The position numbers and the translations under genes were made by a program. A stretch of DNA of 64,000 bases from an uncultured Ruminiclostridium sp. (GTDB lineage Bacteria; Bacillota; Clostridia; Oscillospirales; Ruminococcaceae). Shown piece by piece: positions 26,706 to 35,464 of this stretch (positions are counted from its first letter, which is position 1; every line of letters begins with the position of its first letter). A model generated the notes under the pieces. That model was not told the DNA's origin. It did not search any database and saw nothing but the letters and a program-made list of their open reading frames with translations. The stretch covers positions 50,055 through 114,054 of the forward strand of contig CAKSTB010000007.1 of assembly GCA_934490165.1 (NCBI GenBank), given 5' to 3'.

Positions 26706-26846
26706 GCGGCTGTGCCGCTTTTTCGTTAAGTGAGTCTGAAAAAATCCTATCTGCACCCCTCTGCGCCTTTGCAAGATCTTGCAGAACTTTTGCAATCTCA
26801 CTTAAAACAAAAGGAGCCGCACGAACTTTTCGGTTCGTGTAGCTCC
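26706..26846 (-). promoter_or_regulatory. Structured leader with attenuator-like hairpin upstream of the Amt-PII gene
   Basis: About 190-nt leader on the minus strand. Ten nt after the predicted start is a terminator-like hairpin (26813-26846: GGAGC..ACGAAC/GTTCGTG..GCTCC) with TTTTGTTTT after it. Next is a 9-bp long-range stem TTAAGTGAG/CTCACTTAA (26797-26805 with 26726-26734) that encloses about 62 nt containing a TGCAAGATCTTGCA palindrome. A GCGGC/GCCGC hairpin sits at 26706-26718. I recognise no known riboswitch class; control by nitrogen status is inferred from the gene. Confidence 0.55.
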
Positions 26847-26862
26847 GTTGCTTACAAGTATT

Positions 26863-26891
26863 ATTATACTGACGGCAGGGTGATTTGTCAA
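26863..26891 (-). promoter_or_regulatory. Promoter of the Amt-PII gene
   Basis: Consensus TTGACA (26886-26891), 17 bp, TATAAT (26863-26868). Confidence 0.9.
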
Positions 26892-27152
26892 CGCTTTTTT
26901 GCAAGTTTTTTATTTAAATCCTGCATTTTGTGAAATCTGCATAATAAAAACGTGAATTTTTTGTGCTCTGGTTATGCATATGTACTATCTCTTTTAAGGA
27001 TTGAGTGTTATTTTAAACGCTCAAATCATCTTAAATCTGCTCAATATCATCAAATTTGCGGTGTTTTATGTCGTTTTGACGTATGAATGATATTTGCCGT
27101 CAAACTGCATTTCGCAATGTTCAATATGCAAAAACCGCGTTTATTTGAAAAA

Positions 27153-27303
27153 TCGGCACGATTTTCTGCAATACGTGCCGAGCTTTCTCGCAATATTTAA
27201 GTGACTTGACTGCCTGTACGGCTTGTTGCAGTCAAAAAAGCGGCAGGTAAAGCCATGTACGGCAATTCACGGGCAGAGCCACCGTACATTCTGCCGCTTT
27301 TTT
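27153..27303. terminator. Hairpin cluster in the Amt spacer, including a terminator
   Basis: Three consecutive stems in the 400-bp spacer: TCGGCACG/CGTGCCGA (27153-27181), TTGACTGC/GCAGTCAA (27206-27235), and a large bipartite element (27234-27303). The last has outer stem GCGGCAG/CTGCCGC with A and T runs and inner stem ATGTACGG/CCGTACAT. It is a good terminator for the minus-strand gene ending at 27340. The AT-rich remainder (26892-27150) shows no gene. Confidence 0.65.
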
Positions 27304-27339
27304 AACATTATATGCCCCGGGGTGAATGTGGTGAATAAA

Positions 27340-27945
27340 TCACACCTCGCACCTTTTCGCCATATACATTCCGAGCTCGGCAAATACGGACGGGATATCG
27401 TAGACGGTCCTTCCGTCCTTTTCACTCATTGTACATTCGCCGGGGGTTTCGGGAGAGATCATATCCCATGCAGTAACAAGGTTGTAGGTTCTATCTATGC
27501 CGATGTTTTCAAAAAAGCCGTCATAAAGCCCGCTTTTCTCGTCATTGTGATACAGGCGAACGACATTGTACTTGCAGATCATCATCTCATCACACGATGA
27601 ATGTACACCCACGCCGAACTGTGATATTCCGTCGTCAAGGAGCATTTCCCCCGCGATATCAAGCACATCTCTTATCATGGCAGGCGTGCAATCGTCAAGG
27701 TAATAGATATCCTTATGGAATGCGGTGATATTTCCGTTTTCGTCTTTCGGCTCGGCGGTTTCGGGAGTCGGTAGCTCAAGGATAAAGAACTGCTTTTCAT
27801 CTTCATGCAGTTTTATGAAATTCTCAAGCAGCGGCAGTGTTTTTTCCGCGGATACGTTCACGGTATAGAATTTTCCCTCTGTTTTATAGCCTTCGCTGAG
27901 TTTATCGGCGAATGACACCGAAAAGCCTTTTCTCATATTAAGCAT
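27340..27945 (-). CDS. Conserved hypothetical protein
   Basis: 201 residues from the ATG at 27945 (GAGG 8 nt upstream); an in-frame GTG three codons earlier falls in the ribosome-binding site. Soluble, acidic, no signal peptide or membrane segment. It has a mixed alpha/beta pattern with DYYLDDCTP-like and GVGVHSSCDEMM segments. The last third reads like an intracellular alpha/beta domain of unknown role. No family recognised. Single gene with its own terminator. Confidence 0.7.
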   Translation of the reverse strand: MLNMRKGFSVSFADKLSEGYKTEGKFYTVNVSAEKTLPLLENFIKLHEDEKQFFILELPTPETAEPKDENGNITAFHKDIYYLDDCTPAMIRDVLDIAGEMLLDDGISQFGVGVHSSCDEMMICKYNVVRLYHNDEKSGLYDGFFENIGIDRTYNLVTAWDMISPETPGECTMSEKDGRTVYDIPSVFAELGMYMAKRCEV

Positions 27946-28020
27946 AATTTGCACCTCTTATTCTTACGATTTTATATATAAATTTTATCATATCTTCTGC
28001 GGCTATGCAACCGTAAACAC

Positions 28021-28050
28021 AAAAGCACCGCAGTGTTTCCACTGCGGTGC
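28021..28050 (-). terminator. Symporter gene terminator
   Basis: GCACCGCAGTG/CACTGCGGTGC perfect stem with a TTTC loop and a U run on the minus strand. Confidence 0.9.
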
Positions 28051-28064
28051 ATATCCGACCGTGA

Positions 28065-29615
28065 TTATTTCAGCTTATCTGCATCAGGTATAGCCTCTGT
28101 GACCTCTACCTCAGCTTTCTGCTTGTAGCAGGCGAATATCTCGTCAAGCTCAAGCTTTTTCATCTTAGGTGTAACAAGGCTCACAATCGGTACAAGCACA
28201 AGCCCTGCAACCATCAGGAACATACCGAAGTTTACAGGAGATGCAACATTGAAACCGAGAATAGTACCTGTAGGCTTGATTATCATATGCAGTACAGTGC
28301 CGAGAACGCCGACAGCAAAGCTTACATATACGCTTATCTTGGTAACGCCCTTCCAGAAAAGCCCGTACATGAACGGCGCTAAGAACGCACCCGCAAGCGC
28401 ACCCCACGAATAGCCCATAAGATCCGAGATAAGAGCATTCTTGTTGAGGGCTATTATTACCGACACAGCAAGGAACACCGCGATGAACGCACGCATTACG
28501 ATAAGCGACTTCTTTTCGTCAAGCTTATTCTTGCAAAGCGGATTTATAAGGTCAAGAGTCAGTGTTGAGCTAGATGTAAGTACAAGCGATGAAAGCGTTG
28601 ACATTGACGCGGAAAGAACGAGGATAACGACAATACCGATAAGTATTTCGGGGAGCGTTTCGAGCATTTTAGGGATAATACCGTCCGAGCCTATCTGCGT
28701 AAGCTCCTCATCGGATACGAATATTCTGCCGAAGCCGCCGAGGAAGTAGCTTCCGCCCGCAACCACAAGTGCAAAGACAGTTGATACTATCGTACCTGTT
28801 CTGATAGAACGCTCGTCCTTTATCGTGTAGAACTTATGTACCATCTGAGGAAGTCCCCATGTACCCATTGATGTAAGTATTATTACGCCGAACAGGTTTA
28901 TCGGATCAGGACCGAAGAACGAAACAAATCCGCCGTTAAGATCAGGTGATGCCGTGCCCTCCGTGCTGATATGCGACAGCTGATTTACCGCCTCGCCAAA
29001 GCCGCCCTTTGAGGCAAGTGTAGCCGCAATTACCGCAACTATGCCGACAAGCATTATAATTCCCTGCACGAAGTCATTGAGCGCCGTTGCCTTATAGCCG
29101 CCGACAATAACGTATACTGCTGTGATTACCGCCATACCGATAACGCAGAACGAATAATCAATGTTGAACGCCATACCGAACAGTCTTGACAATCCGTTGT
29201 AAACGCTTGCGGTATAAGGGATAAGGAATACGAACACTATGATCGCCGAGATTATCTTCATAGCCTTGCTGTTGAAGCGCTTACCGAAGAACTCGGGCAT
29301 TGTAGCGGATTCAAGGTGCTTTGACATAACTCGTGTACGTCTGCCTAATATGAGCCACGGCAGAAGTGAGCCGAGTATCGCGTTTCCTATACCTATCCAG
29401 GTTGACGCAAGTCCGAAGTTCCAGCCGAACTTGCCCGCATAGCCGACAAAGATAACGGCTGAGAAATAAGATGTACCGTATGCAAAAGCCGTGAACCACG
29501 GTCCGACGCTTCTGCCGCCGAGTACAAAGTCACTTACTGTGGAAGTCTTTTTACGGCAGTATATGCCTATTCCGACTACCGACAGAATGTACAGAATGAG
29601 TATTGCTAATATCAT
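28065..29615 (-). CDS. Sodium/solute symporter, PutP-like
   Basis: 516-residue member of the solute:sodium symporter family (SSS, LeuT fold) with about 13 membrane helices. Visible family regions are DFVLGGRSVGPWFTAFAYGTSYFSAVIFVGYAGK (TM1-TM2, Na2 site), GGYKATALNDFVQGIIM, and SASMSTLSSLVLTSSSTLTLDL in TM8, the sodium-site serines. The overall pattern is closest to PutP (proline) transporters, but pantothenate or other solutes cannot be excluded. The nearby proBA genes make a proline link plausible, though they are not in the same transcript. Confidence 0.85.
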   Translation of the reverse strand: MILAILILYILSVVGIGIYCRKKTSTVSDFVLGGRSVGPWFTAFAYGTSYFSAVIFVGYAGKFGWNFGLASTWIGIGNAILGSLLPWLILGRRTRVMSKHLESATMPEFFGKRFNSKAMKIISAIIVFVFLIPYTASVYNGLSRLFGMAFNIDYSFCVIGMAVITAVYVIVGGYKATALNDFVQGIIMLVGIVAVIAATLASKGGFGEAVNQLSHISTEGTASPDLNGGFVSFFGPDPINLFGVIILTSMGTWGLPQMVHKFYTIKDERSIRTGTIVSTVFALVVAGGSYFLGGFGRIFVSDEELTQIGSDGIIPKMLETLPEILIGIVVILVLSASMSTLSSLVLTSSSTLTLDLINPLCKNKLDEKKSLIVMRAFIAVFLAVSVIIALNKNALISDLMGYSWGALAGAFLAPFMYGLFWKGVTKISVYVSFAVGVLGTVLHMIIKPTGTILGFNVASPVNFGMFLMVAGLVLVPIVSLVTPKMKKLELDEIFACYKQKAEVEVTEAIPDADKLK

Positions 29616-29652
29616 TTTCTGTCCCCTTGCAAATAAGAATAAATAATTATGA

Positions 29653-29696
29653 CCGTTTAAAGTGTTATCACTTTCAAGTTACGTTGCTTTAAACGG
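29653..29696 (-). promoter_or_regulatory. Inverted repeat upstream of the symporter gene
   Basis: Perfect 10-bp arms CCGTTTAAAG/CTTTAAACGG separated by 24 bp. A second perfect palindrome, AAAGTGTTATCACTTT, lies between/within them (29660-29675). It sits 40-80 bp before the start codon, where an operator or leader hairpin would be expected. No matching regulator can be named. Confidence 0.55.
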
Positions 29697-29714
29697 CTAA
29701 ATTGATTATATACG

Positions 29715-29754
29715 GAAAAACCCTCTTTGTCAAGTAAATGACAGGAGGGTTTTT
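29715..29754 (-). terminator. Terminator of the proBA-containing operon
   Basis: AAAAACCCTC/GAGGGTTTTT arms plus inner TGTCA/TGACA, T runs on both strands; 60 bp after the stop at 29814. Confidence 0.85.
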
Positions 29755-29813
29755 GAATAATCGTTATTTGTCACAAAAGGAGGTGGAGAAAATTATGCAA
29801 GATTACATCCTGC

Positions 29814-30629
29814 TTAACCGTCTTCCCTCGCTACCTTATCAAGTGCGATAGAGGTGATAGTCTTCTTATCGCCGCTCTTTGTGATAACATATGTCATAGA
29901 CTTGCTCGAAACGTGCTCGGTCACAAGTCCGGGTATAGAAACCGTAGGCGGATAATAGTCTACTGTCAGCGTGTATGTTTCGCCGACATTTTCGATCTTT
30001 GAAACCTGCGGATAATAGTTAGGCACACGGTTTGTATCTGCTACTATATAAACCTTCTTCTCGGAATTATACGTTGCAAGATCCTGAACGTGTCCTACCG
30101 TCTGATGTGTTACCTCAATGCTGCTTCCGAATATATTTTTTGCCGCTGTTTCAACGTCAAACTCAGGGATATACATTACACCGGTATCCGTTTCATAGTT
30201 TGAGGTATCACCCGTGAGCAGTATCCTTGATACAGCCGCCTTGATTATAGTTGACTGTGTAAGCGTTGATGCGTCTTCGAAGCTCGGCGGGTCGGTCGCG
30301 ACTATCGGATAAAGATAGAGTGCGAACTCTTCCTTAAGGTCGGTCTGATCCGCGATACGGTTTATCGCACCGCTTGCCGCTATTACGGTATTGACAACGC
30401 CGACGACCGCAAACACGATAATCAGCAGTCCGACAACAAAGTAAGCGACTTTCTTTGCAGCACCTTTATGCTTACGCTCAGGCACATCAACGACGATCAC
30501 CTCGTCCTGCTCTATTTCGCTTACATCTTCCGAAAAAGCTTCTTCAAGCGAACCGGCAATACCGTGGAGCACCTTGTTTTCGCTGTCCGCTTCGATACGA
30601 TTTTTATTTTTATTCCTCTTTTTTGCCAT
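29814..30629 (-). CDS. Membrane-anchored protein of unknown function
   Basis: 271 residues. A lysine/asparagine-rich cytosolic N-terminus (KKRNKNKNR) and an acidic stretch precede one membrane helix (about 62-85). An extracytoplasmic domain of about 185 residues follows, ending in beta-rich repeats (TYTLTVDYYPPTVSIPGL...SMTYVITKSGDKKTITSIAL). It has no recognisable catalytic motif. Last gene of the operon behind proA (15-bp gap). The topology suggests a cell-surface or envelope-associated role. Confidence 0.7.
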   Translation of the reverse strand: MAKKRNKNKNRIEADSENKVLHGIAGSLEEAFSEDVSEIEQDEVIVVDVPERKHKGAAKKVAYFVVGLLIIVFAVVGVVNTVIAASGAINRIADQTDLKEEFALYLYPIVATDPPSFEDASTLTQSTIIKAAVSRILLTGDTSNYETDTGVMYIPEFDVETAAKNIFGSSIEVTHQTVGHVQDLATYNSEKKVYIVADTNRVPNYYPQVSKIENVGETYTLTVDYYPPTVSIPGLVTEHVSSKSMTYVITKSGDKKTITSIALDKVAREDG

Positions 30630-30644
30630 TTATAAGCGTTCCTC

Positions 30645-31889
30645 CTAGCCTCTTACCTGACCGTTACCGTTCACAAGATACTTGAACGTTGTCAGTGCTT
30701 CCAGTCCCATAGGACCTCTTACATGGAGCTTCTGCGTTGATATTCCTATCTCTGCGCCCAGCCCGAACTCAAAGCCGTCGGTAAAGCGCGTGCTTGCGTT
30801 TACATATACAGCTGCCGCATCTATTTCACGCTGGAACTTCTCCGCATTTCTCAGATACTCGGTAACTATGCACTCGCTGTGACCTGTTCCGAAGCGGTTG
30901 ATATGAGCTATAGCCTCATCTATATCATCAACTATCTTTACCGCGATCTTAAGATCCAGGAACTCTCTGCGGTAGTCCTCATCATCGGCGATCTTTTCAA
31001 GTGTAATATACGCACTGCTTGCTTCATCGCCGACAAACGCGACCTTGCCGTTCCACCTTTCGGCAAGCTTCTTTAAAAAGCCCTCCGCTATGTTCTTGTG
31101 AACAAGTACATTTTCGATAGCATTGCATACGGACGGACGCTGAGTCTTTGCGTTGTCGACTATATCCACCGCCATATCGATATCGGCAAAGCGGTCAACA
31201 TAAACATGGCAGTTGCCCTCGCCCGTCTGTATTACGGGAACTGTAGCGTTCTTGATAACGGCGTTTATAAGTCCTCCGCCGCCTCTCGGGATAAGCACGT
31301 CAACATATTCGTTTGCTTTCATAAGCTCTGTCGCGGTATCTCTTGACGTATCCTCAACAAGCTGTACGATATCGGGATCAACGCCGTGCTTTTCAGCCGC
31401 CGCCCTCATAATACCTACAAGGCACTTGTTTGAATTTATCGCGTCACTTCCGCCGCGCAGTATTACAGTGTTGCCCGCCTTAAGGCACAGACAGCCCGCG
31501 TCTACCGTAACATTGGGTCGCGACTCGAAAATTATTCCGATAACGCCGAGCGGTACGGATTTCTTGATTACGGTAAGTCCGTTCGGCAAGGTGTTGCCGC
31601 CGAGAATTTTTCCTACAGGGTCAGGCAGAGCCGCAACCTGTCTTACACCCTCAGCCATACCGTCAATTCTTGCATCGGTAAGTGTAAGGCGGTCTACCAT
31701 TGCCGCCGCCATATTGCTTTCATGTGCCGCGGCTATATCAAGCTCATTCGCCTTTTTTATCTCTTCCCTACCGCCTTCAAGCATCTCGGCAATTGTGCCG
31801 AGGATATCGTTCTTCAGCGACTGCGGCAATATTGCGGACTGCTTTGCCGCCGCCTTTGCCTTTATTCCGAGTTCATCTATGTAGCTCAT
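30645..31889 (-). CDS. proA: Gamma-glutamyl phosphate reductase
   Basis: NADPH-dependent reduction of gamma-glutamyl phosphate to glutamate semialdehyde, second step of proline synthesis. 414 residues from the ATG at 31889 (AAAGGA 7 nt upstream). An aldehyde-dehydrogenase-type fold with [22 protein letters not shown], the catalytic cysteine region [16 protein letters not shown], and the ProA-specific [37 protein letters not shown]-like end (His read as V here: LHVRGPMG). Ten bases after proB. Confidence 0.95.
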   Translation of the reverse strand: [414 protein letters not shown]

Positions 31890-31899
31890 ATTTATCCTT

Positions 31900-32688
31900 T
31901 CAGTCCTCATCTGCCGTAAACACCGTGCAGACAGCCTTATTCTCAAACAGATCGTAAAGTATTTCGGGACGCTGACCGTTTATTATTACAGTCGGTATGC
32001 CGTGCTCCTTTGCGATAGTAGCCGCTTCAAGCTTTGTTATCATTCCTCCGCTCGCGAACTCGCTGCCCTTGTCCTTTGCCGAGCTTATCATCTCGCTTGT
32101 TATTTGCTTTACTTCGGGGATAAGCTTTGCGCCGGGGAGCTTCGGGTTCTTGTCGTACAGTCCGTCAACATCCGTGAGTATTATCAGCAGATCCGCATCA
32201 CACAGCGCCGCAACGATCGCCGACAGCGTATCGTTCTCGTCAAAGTCAAGCTCCTGTATCGAAACGGTATCATTAGCGTTGATTATCGGCACTATTCCCA
32301 TATCAAGAAGCGTGCTGAATGTATTTATAACGTTCTCTTTTCTTGTCTTGTTGCTGATAACATCACGCGTAAGAAGCACCTGTGCCACCGTGTGGTTGTA
32401 GTTTGCAAATTCACGGTCGTATATGTGCATAAGCTCGCACTGACCTATAGCGGCGCAAGCCTGCTTCTTTGGCATCTCGGTAGGCTTGGAGTGAAGTCCC
32501 GCCTTAGCCGCACCTACACCCTGAGCGCCCGATGTAACAAATATCACGTCCTTGCCGGAATTTTTCAGATCCGACATCACTTCAATAAGCTTTGACACAC
32601 GTCTTATATTCAGATTGCCTGTGTTATGAGCAAGCGTGCTTGTGCCTACCTTTATAACTATTCTCTTTTTGGTTGAAAAATCCATCAT
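31900..32688 (-). CDS. proB: Glutamate 5-kinase (short form)
   Basis: Phosphorylates glutamate to gamma-glutamyl phosphate. Amino-acid-kinase fold with IVIKVGTSTL, VTSGAQGVGAAKAGL, PIINANDTVS, TDVDGLYDKNPKLPGAKLI and GGMITKLEAATIA. At 262 residues it consists of the kinase domain only; the C-terminal PUA domain of the E. coli enzyme is absent, as in many Firmicutes. Cotranscribed with proA and pyrB. Confidence 0.95.
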   Translation of the reverse strand: MMDFSTKKRIVIKVGTSTLAHNTGNLNIRRVSKLIEVMSDLKNSGKDVIFVTSGAQGVGAAKAGLHSKPTEMPKKQACAAIGQCELMHIYDREFANYNHTVAQVLLTRDVISNKTRKENVINTFSTLLDMGIVPIINANDTVSIQELDFDENDTLSAIVAALCDADLLIILTDVDGLYDKNPKLPGAKLIPEVKQITSEMISSAKDKGSEFASGGMITKLEAATIAKEHGIPTVIINGQRPEILYDLFENKAVCTVFTADED

Positions 32689-32702
32689 ATATTTCCTCTT
32701 GC

Positions 32703-33788
32703 TTAGTCGAGCAGAATACGCTCGTCACAATATTCACATTCGCATATATCGCCCTGTACCTTGAAGCTGTGGGGGAGATAATGCTCGGTCTTTGTGATGC
32801 ACTTGGGGTTTGTGCATTCAACATCATTCTTTACCGTGCCGGTGAGCAGCTTAGGTGCACCGAGCCTGCCCTCAAGCACACATATGATAAGTGCCATACG
32901 CACGAACATTCCGTTCTTTGCCTGAGTAAAGTACATTGCTCTCGGATCGTCGTCCACGTTCATTGCTATCTCGTCTACTCTGGGGAGCGGGTGCAGCACT
33001 ATCATATCCTTCGGCGCTTTCTTCATCTTTTCGGTATCAAGACGGAACACGTCCTTCTGCTTGTTGTATTCCTCCTCGCTTGCAAAGCGCTCCTTCTGTA
33101 TTCTCGTCATATACAGCATATCGAGCGATTCTTCGGCTATAGCTTCATCAAGCGAGTAGATCTCCTTATATGTACAGCCTCTTGCATTAAGCACGTCCTT
33201 TATATATGACGGCAGTGCAAGCTCCGGGGTCGATATCAGGATAAACTCGTTACCCTCATAGCGTGACAGCGCTTTAAGCTGTGAATGAACCGTTCTTCCG
33301 TAACGCAGATCACCACAAAGACCTATCTTCAGGTGATCCAGTCTGCCCTTTTCGTTTTTGAGTGTCAGCATATCCGTAAGCGTCTGCGTCGGGTGCAGAT
33401 GTCCGCCGTCACCGGCATTTATGACCGGACAATCGGCAGTTAAAGCCGCCGCCTTTGCACTGCCCTCATACGGATTTCTTATTACGAGTATATCCGCATA
33501 GTTGCTTACTATTTTTGTCGTATCCTTGATATTCTCGCCTTTGGAAACAGAAGATGTTGACGGGTTGTCAAATCCTATTATCGTACCGCCGAGCCTCAGC
33601 ATCGCAGTCTGAAAGCTCATCTGCGTTCTTGTGGACGGCTCATAGAACAACGTCGCCATTATCTTTCCGCTGCATCTTGAGCGGTAGAGCGCAGGGTTCT
33701 TCTGAATTTGCTGCGCAAGCTCAACTATCATATTCCACTCATCGGGTGAATATGCGTCAAGATCAATAAGATTACTGAATGTTTCCAT
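32703..33788 (-). CDS. pyrB: Aspartate carbamoyltransferase with a fused PyrI-like zinc domain
   Basis: Catalyses carbamoyl phosphate plus aspartate to carbamoyl aspartate in pyrimidine synthesis. The catalytic part (1 to about 308) has the carbamoyl-phosphate loop FYEPSTRTQMSFQTAM, the GDGGHLHPTQ and DLRYGRTVHS motifs and HPLPRVDEI. The last 50 residues (about 312-361) are extra to PyrB and match the zinc domain of regulatory chain PyrI: CTNPKCI then CECEYC, four cysteines with PyrI-like spacing. The nucleotide-binding half of PyrI is missing. The start lies inside the preceding gene (17-nt overlap), with GGAAGG upstream. Confidence 0.92.
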   Translation of the reverse strand: METFSNLIDLDAYSPDEWNMIVELAQQIQKNPALYRSRCSGKIMATLFYEPSTRTQMSFQTAMLRLGGTIIGFDNPSTSSVSKGENIKDTTKIVSNYADILVIRNPYEGSAKAAALTADCPVINAGDGGHLHPTQTLTDMLTLKNEKGRLDHLKIGLCGDLRYGRTVHSQLKALSRYEGNEFILISTPELALPSYIKDVLNARGCTYKEIYSLDEAIAEESLDMLYMTRIQKERFASEEEYNKQKDVFRLDTEKMKKAPKDMIVLHPLPRVDEIAMNVDDDPRAMYFTQAKNGMFVRMALIICVLEGRLGAPKLLTGTVKNDVECTNPKCITKTEHYLPHSFKVQGDICECEYCDERILLD

Positions 33789-35187
33789 TGTTGTTTCCTT
33801 CCTTGTTCTGCACGTTCTCTCCTTTTTGCAGGGGAGTTATATATCCTTCCTTTATACCCTCGGTACTTTCTTCGGGCATAAAGATAATCTTGACTGTTTT
33901 AAGTATAAGCAGAATGTCCTTGGCAAGTGTATATTTCTCAATATACATAAGGTCAAGCTTCAGCTTATCATAAGGCGTTGTATTGTACTTTCCGACAACC
34001 TGTGCGTTGCCTGTAAGACCTGCCTTTACCTTAAGGCGGAACGCAAACTCGGGCATTTCCTTTTCGTACTCACGGCTTATCTCGGGGCGCTCAGGACGAG
34101 GACCTACTACCGACATATCACCCTTGAAGATATTGAACAACTGGGGTAGCTCGTCAAGTCTTACTTTTCTTATGAACTTGCCTACAGGCGTTACTCTCTT
34201 GTCGCCGTCGCTTGCAAGTCTTGCCACGCCGTCACTCTCGGCATTTACCACCATACTGCGGAACTTGAGAAGCTTGAACTCCCTGCCGTCCTTGGTAAGT
34301 CTTACCTGCTTATACAGCACAGGGCCGCGGTCGCACAGCTTTATCGCTATTGCGGTTGCCAGCATAAACGGGGAAGCTATGATTATACCAATTGATGACA
34401 GAAGTATATCAAAGCAACGTTTGAAGAACCGCTGCTCTATACCCAGTCCGTAATTTTTAGAGATGATAAGCGGTGTATCAAAAAGCTCCATATTATCTCC
34501 GCCTCTTACGATAATATCGCTTATCTTCGGCACAAGATAAGTCCTTATTGATGTTTTGAAGCAGAATTTGAGTATGTCATTCCTGATCTCATTCGGAGTA
34601 TCGCATATCACCACGCCATCATATTTAGGTATCTCCGAGGTAATAGCCTCAAGCCCCTCGGAAACATTCATCATACGCGTGATATTGTATTTGTCGCGGC
34701 GCTTGCTCATCTTTTCGACAAGCATTCTTGCGGGCTGCTCCAGTCCGTATATCATGATCACATTCTTTGCGGGATACAGCGCACGGAATATCTTACCGCT
34801 GATAAATGCCCACAGCGCTATTACCACCGCCTGATACAGCGTACCTATCAGCAGAGGTCGCGGGTCAAGCATAGAACGCGATATAAGACATATCTGTATA
34901 TAAGTAATAAAATTCGTACAGAGCGTTGCAAGTATCTGCGATACTATTATATCCGCCGTTTTATGAGAGCCTATTTTCAGACCCTTGTATACTTTTGAGA
35001 AAATATAGAGTATGGCAATATACAGTCCGAATAACAGCCAGTTTCCTTTTCTGAAAAAACTGTTCGCTATCTCACTGTTATAATAATTCAGCCAAATAAT
35101 GCCGAATGTTGAGGTTTCCCATGTAAGGAGCACAAGCGCGTCAACTATAAGCGCGGTGCGCTTGTATTTTTCTTTATCTCTGTTCAA
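33772..35187 (-). CDS. Polyprenyl glycosylphosphotransferase (bacterial sugar transferase)
   Basis: 471 residues from a TTG start (AAGGA 9 nt upstream; no Met in a suitable place). Four N-terminal membrane helices, a central CoA-binding-like segment, a fifth helix (KRCFDILLSSIGIIIASPFMLATA), and the C-terminal transferase domain with LKFRSMVVNAE, KVRLDELPQLFNIFKGDMSVVGPRPE and TPYDKLKLDLMYI. It transfers a sugar-1-phosphate to undecaprenyl phosphate, starting a surface polysaccharide or glycan. It is the first gene of an operon with pyrB and proBA, an odd grouping. Confidence 0.92.
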   Translation of the reverse strand: MNRDKEKYKRTALIVDALVLLTWETSTFGIIWLNYYNSEIANSFFRKGNWLLFGLYIAILYIFSKVYKGLKIGSHKTADIIVSQILATLCTNFITYIQICLISRSMLDPRPLLIGTLYQAVVIALWAFISGKIFRALYPAKNVIMIYGLEQPARMLVEKMSKRRDKYNITRMMNVSEGLEAITSEIPKYDGVVICDTPNEIRNDILKFCFKTSIRTYLVPKISDIIVRGGDNMELFDTPLIISKNYGLGIEQRFFKRCFDILLSSIGIIIASPFMLATAIAIKLCDRGPVLYKQVRLTKDGREFKLLKFRSMVVNAESDGVARLASDGDKRVTPVGKFIRKVRLDELPQLFNIFKGDMSVVGPRPERPEISREYEKEMPEFAFRLKVKAGLTGNAQVVGKYNTTPYDKLKLDLMYIEKYTLAKDILLILKTVKIIFMPEESTEGIKEGYITPLQKGENVQNKEGNNNGNIQ

Positions 35188-35239
35188 TACGACACATCCT
35201 TAATTACTGCACACCTGTCAGTAGTTTATAATTGAATTT

Positions 35240-35268
35240 AGTATAGCACAATTTGTCGCAATAATCAA
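35240..35268 (-). promoter_or_regulatory. Promoter of the sugar transferase-pyrB-proBA operon
   Basis: TTGATT (35263-35268), 17 bp, TATACT (35240-35245) on the minus strand. Confidence 0.8.
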
Positions 35269-35309
35269 GACTTTAGCTTTGATATCACAAAATGCTCACC
35301 TTATGGTGC

Positions 35310-35348
35310 AAAAATGACAGCCTGCCGTATAAAACAGCAGGCTGTCAT
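35310..35348 (-). terminator. Terminator of the dagK operon
   Basis: 12-bp perfect stem ATGACAGCCTGC/GCAGGCTGTCAT followed by U residues on the minus strand, 117 bp after the stop at 35465. Confidence 0.85.
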
Positions 35349-35464
35349 CTGAGAAACAAAAAATATATTTTAAACACTCGTCCGATTTTTGCAGGCAGTA
35401 GATTTTCCGTATTCACACGGACATGATACGAAAAATCAATTATTACATCAGTGCTATAAAAAGT

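Noticed and set aside
26726..26846. Glutamine (glnA) or glycine riboswitch in the Amt leader
   Set aside because: The conserved core sequences of those classes are not present.
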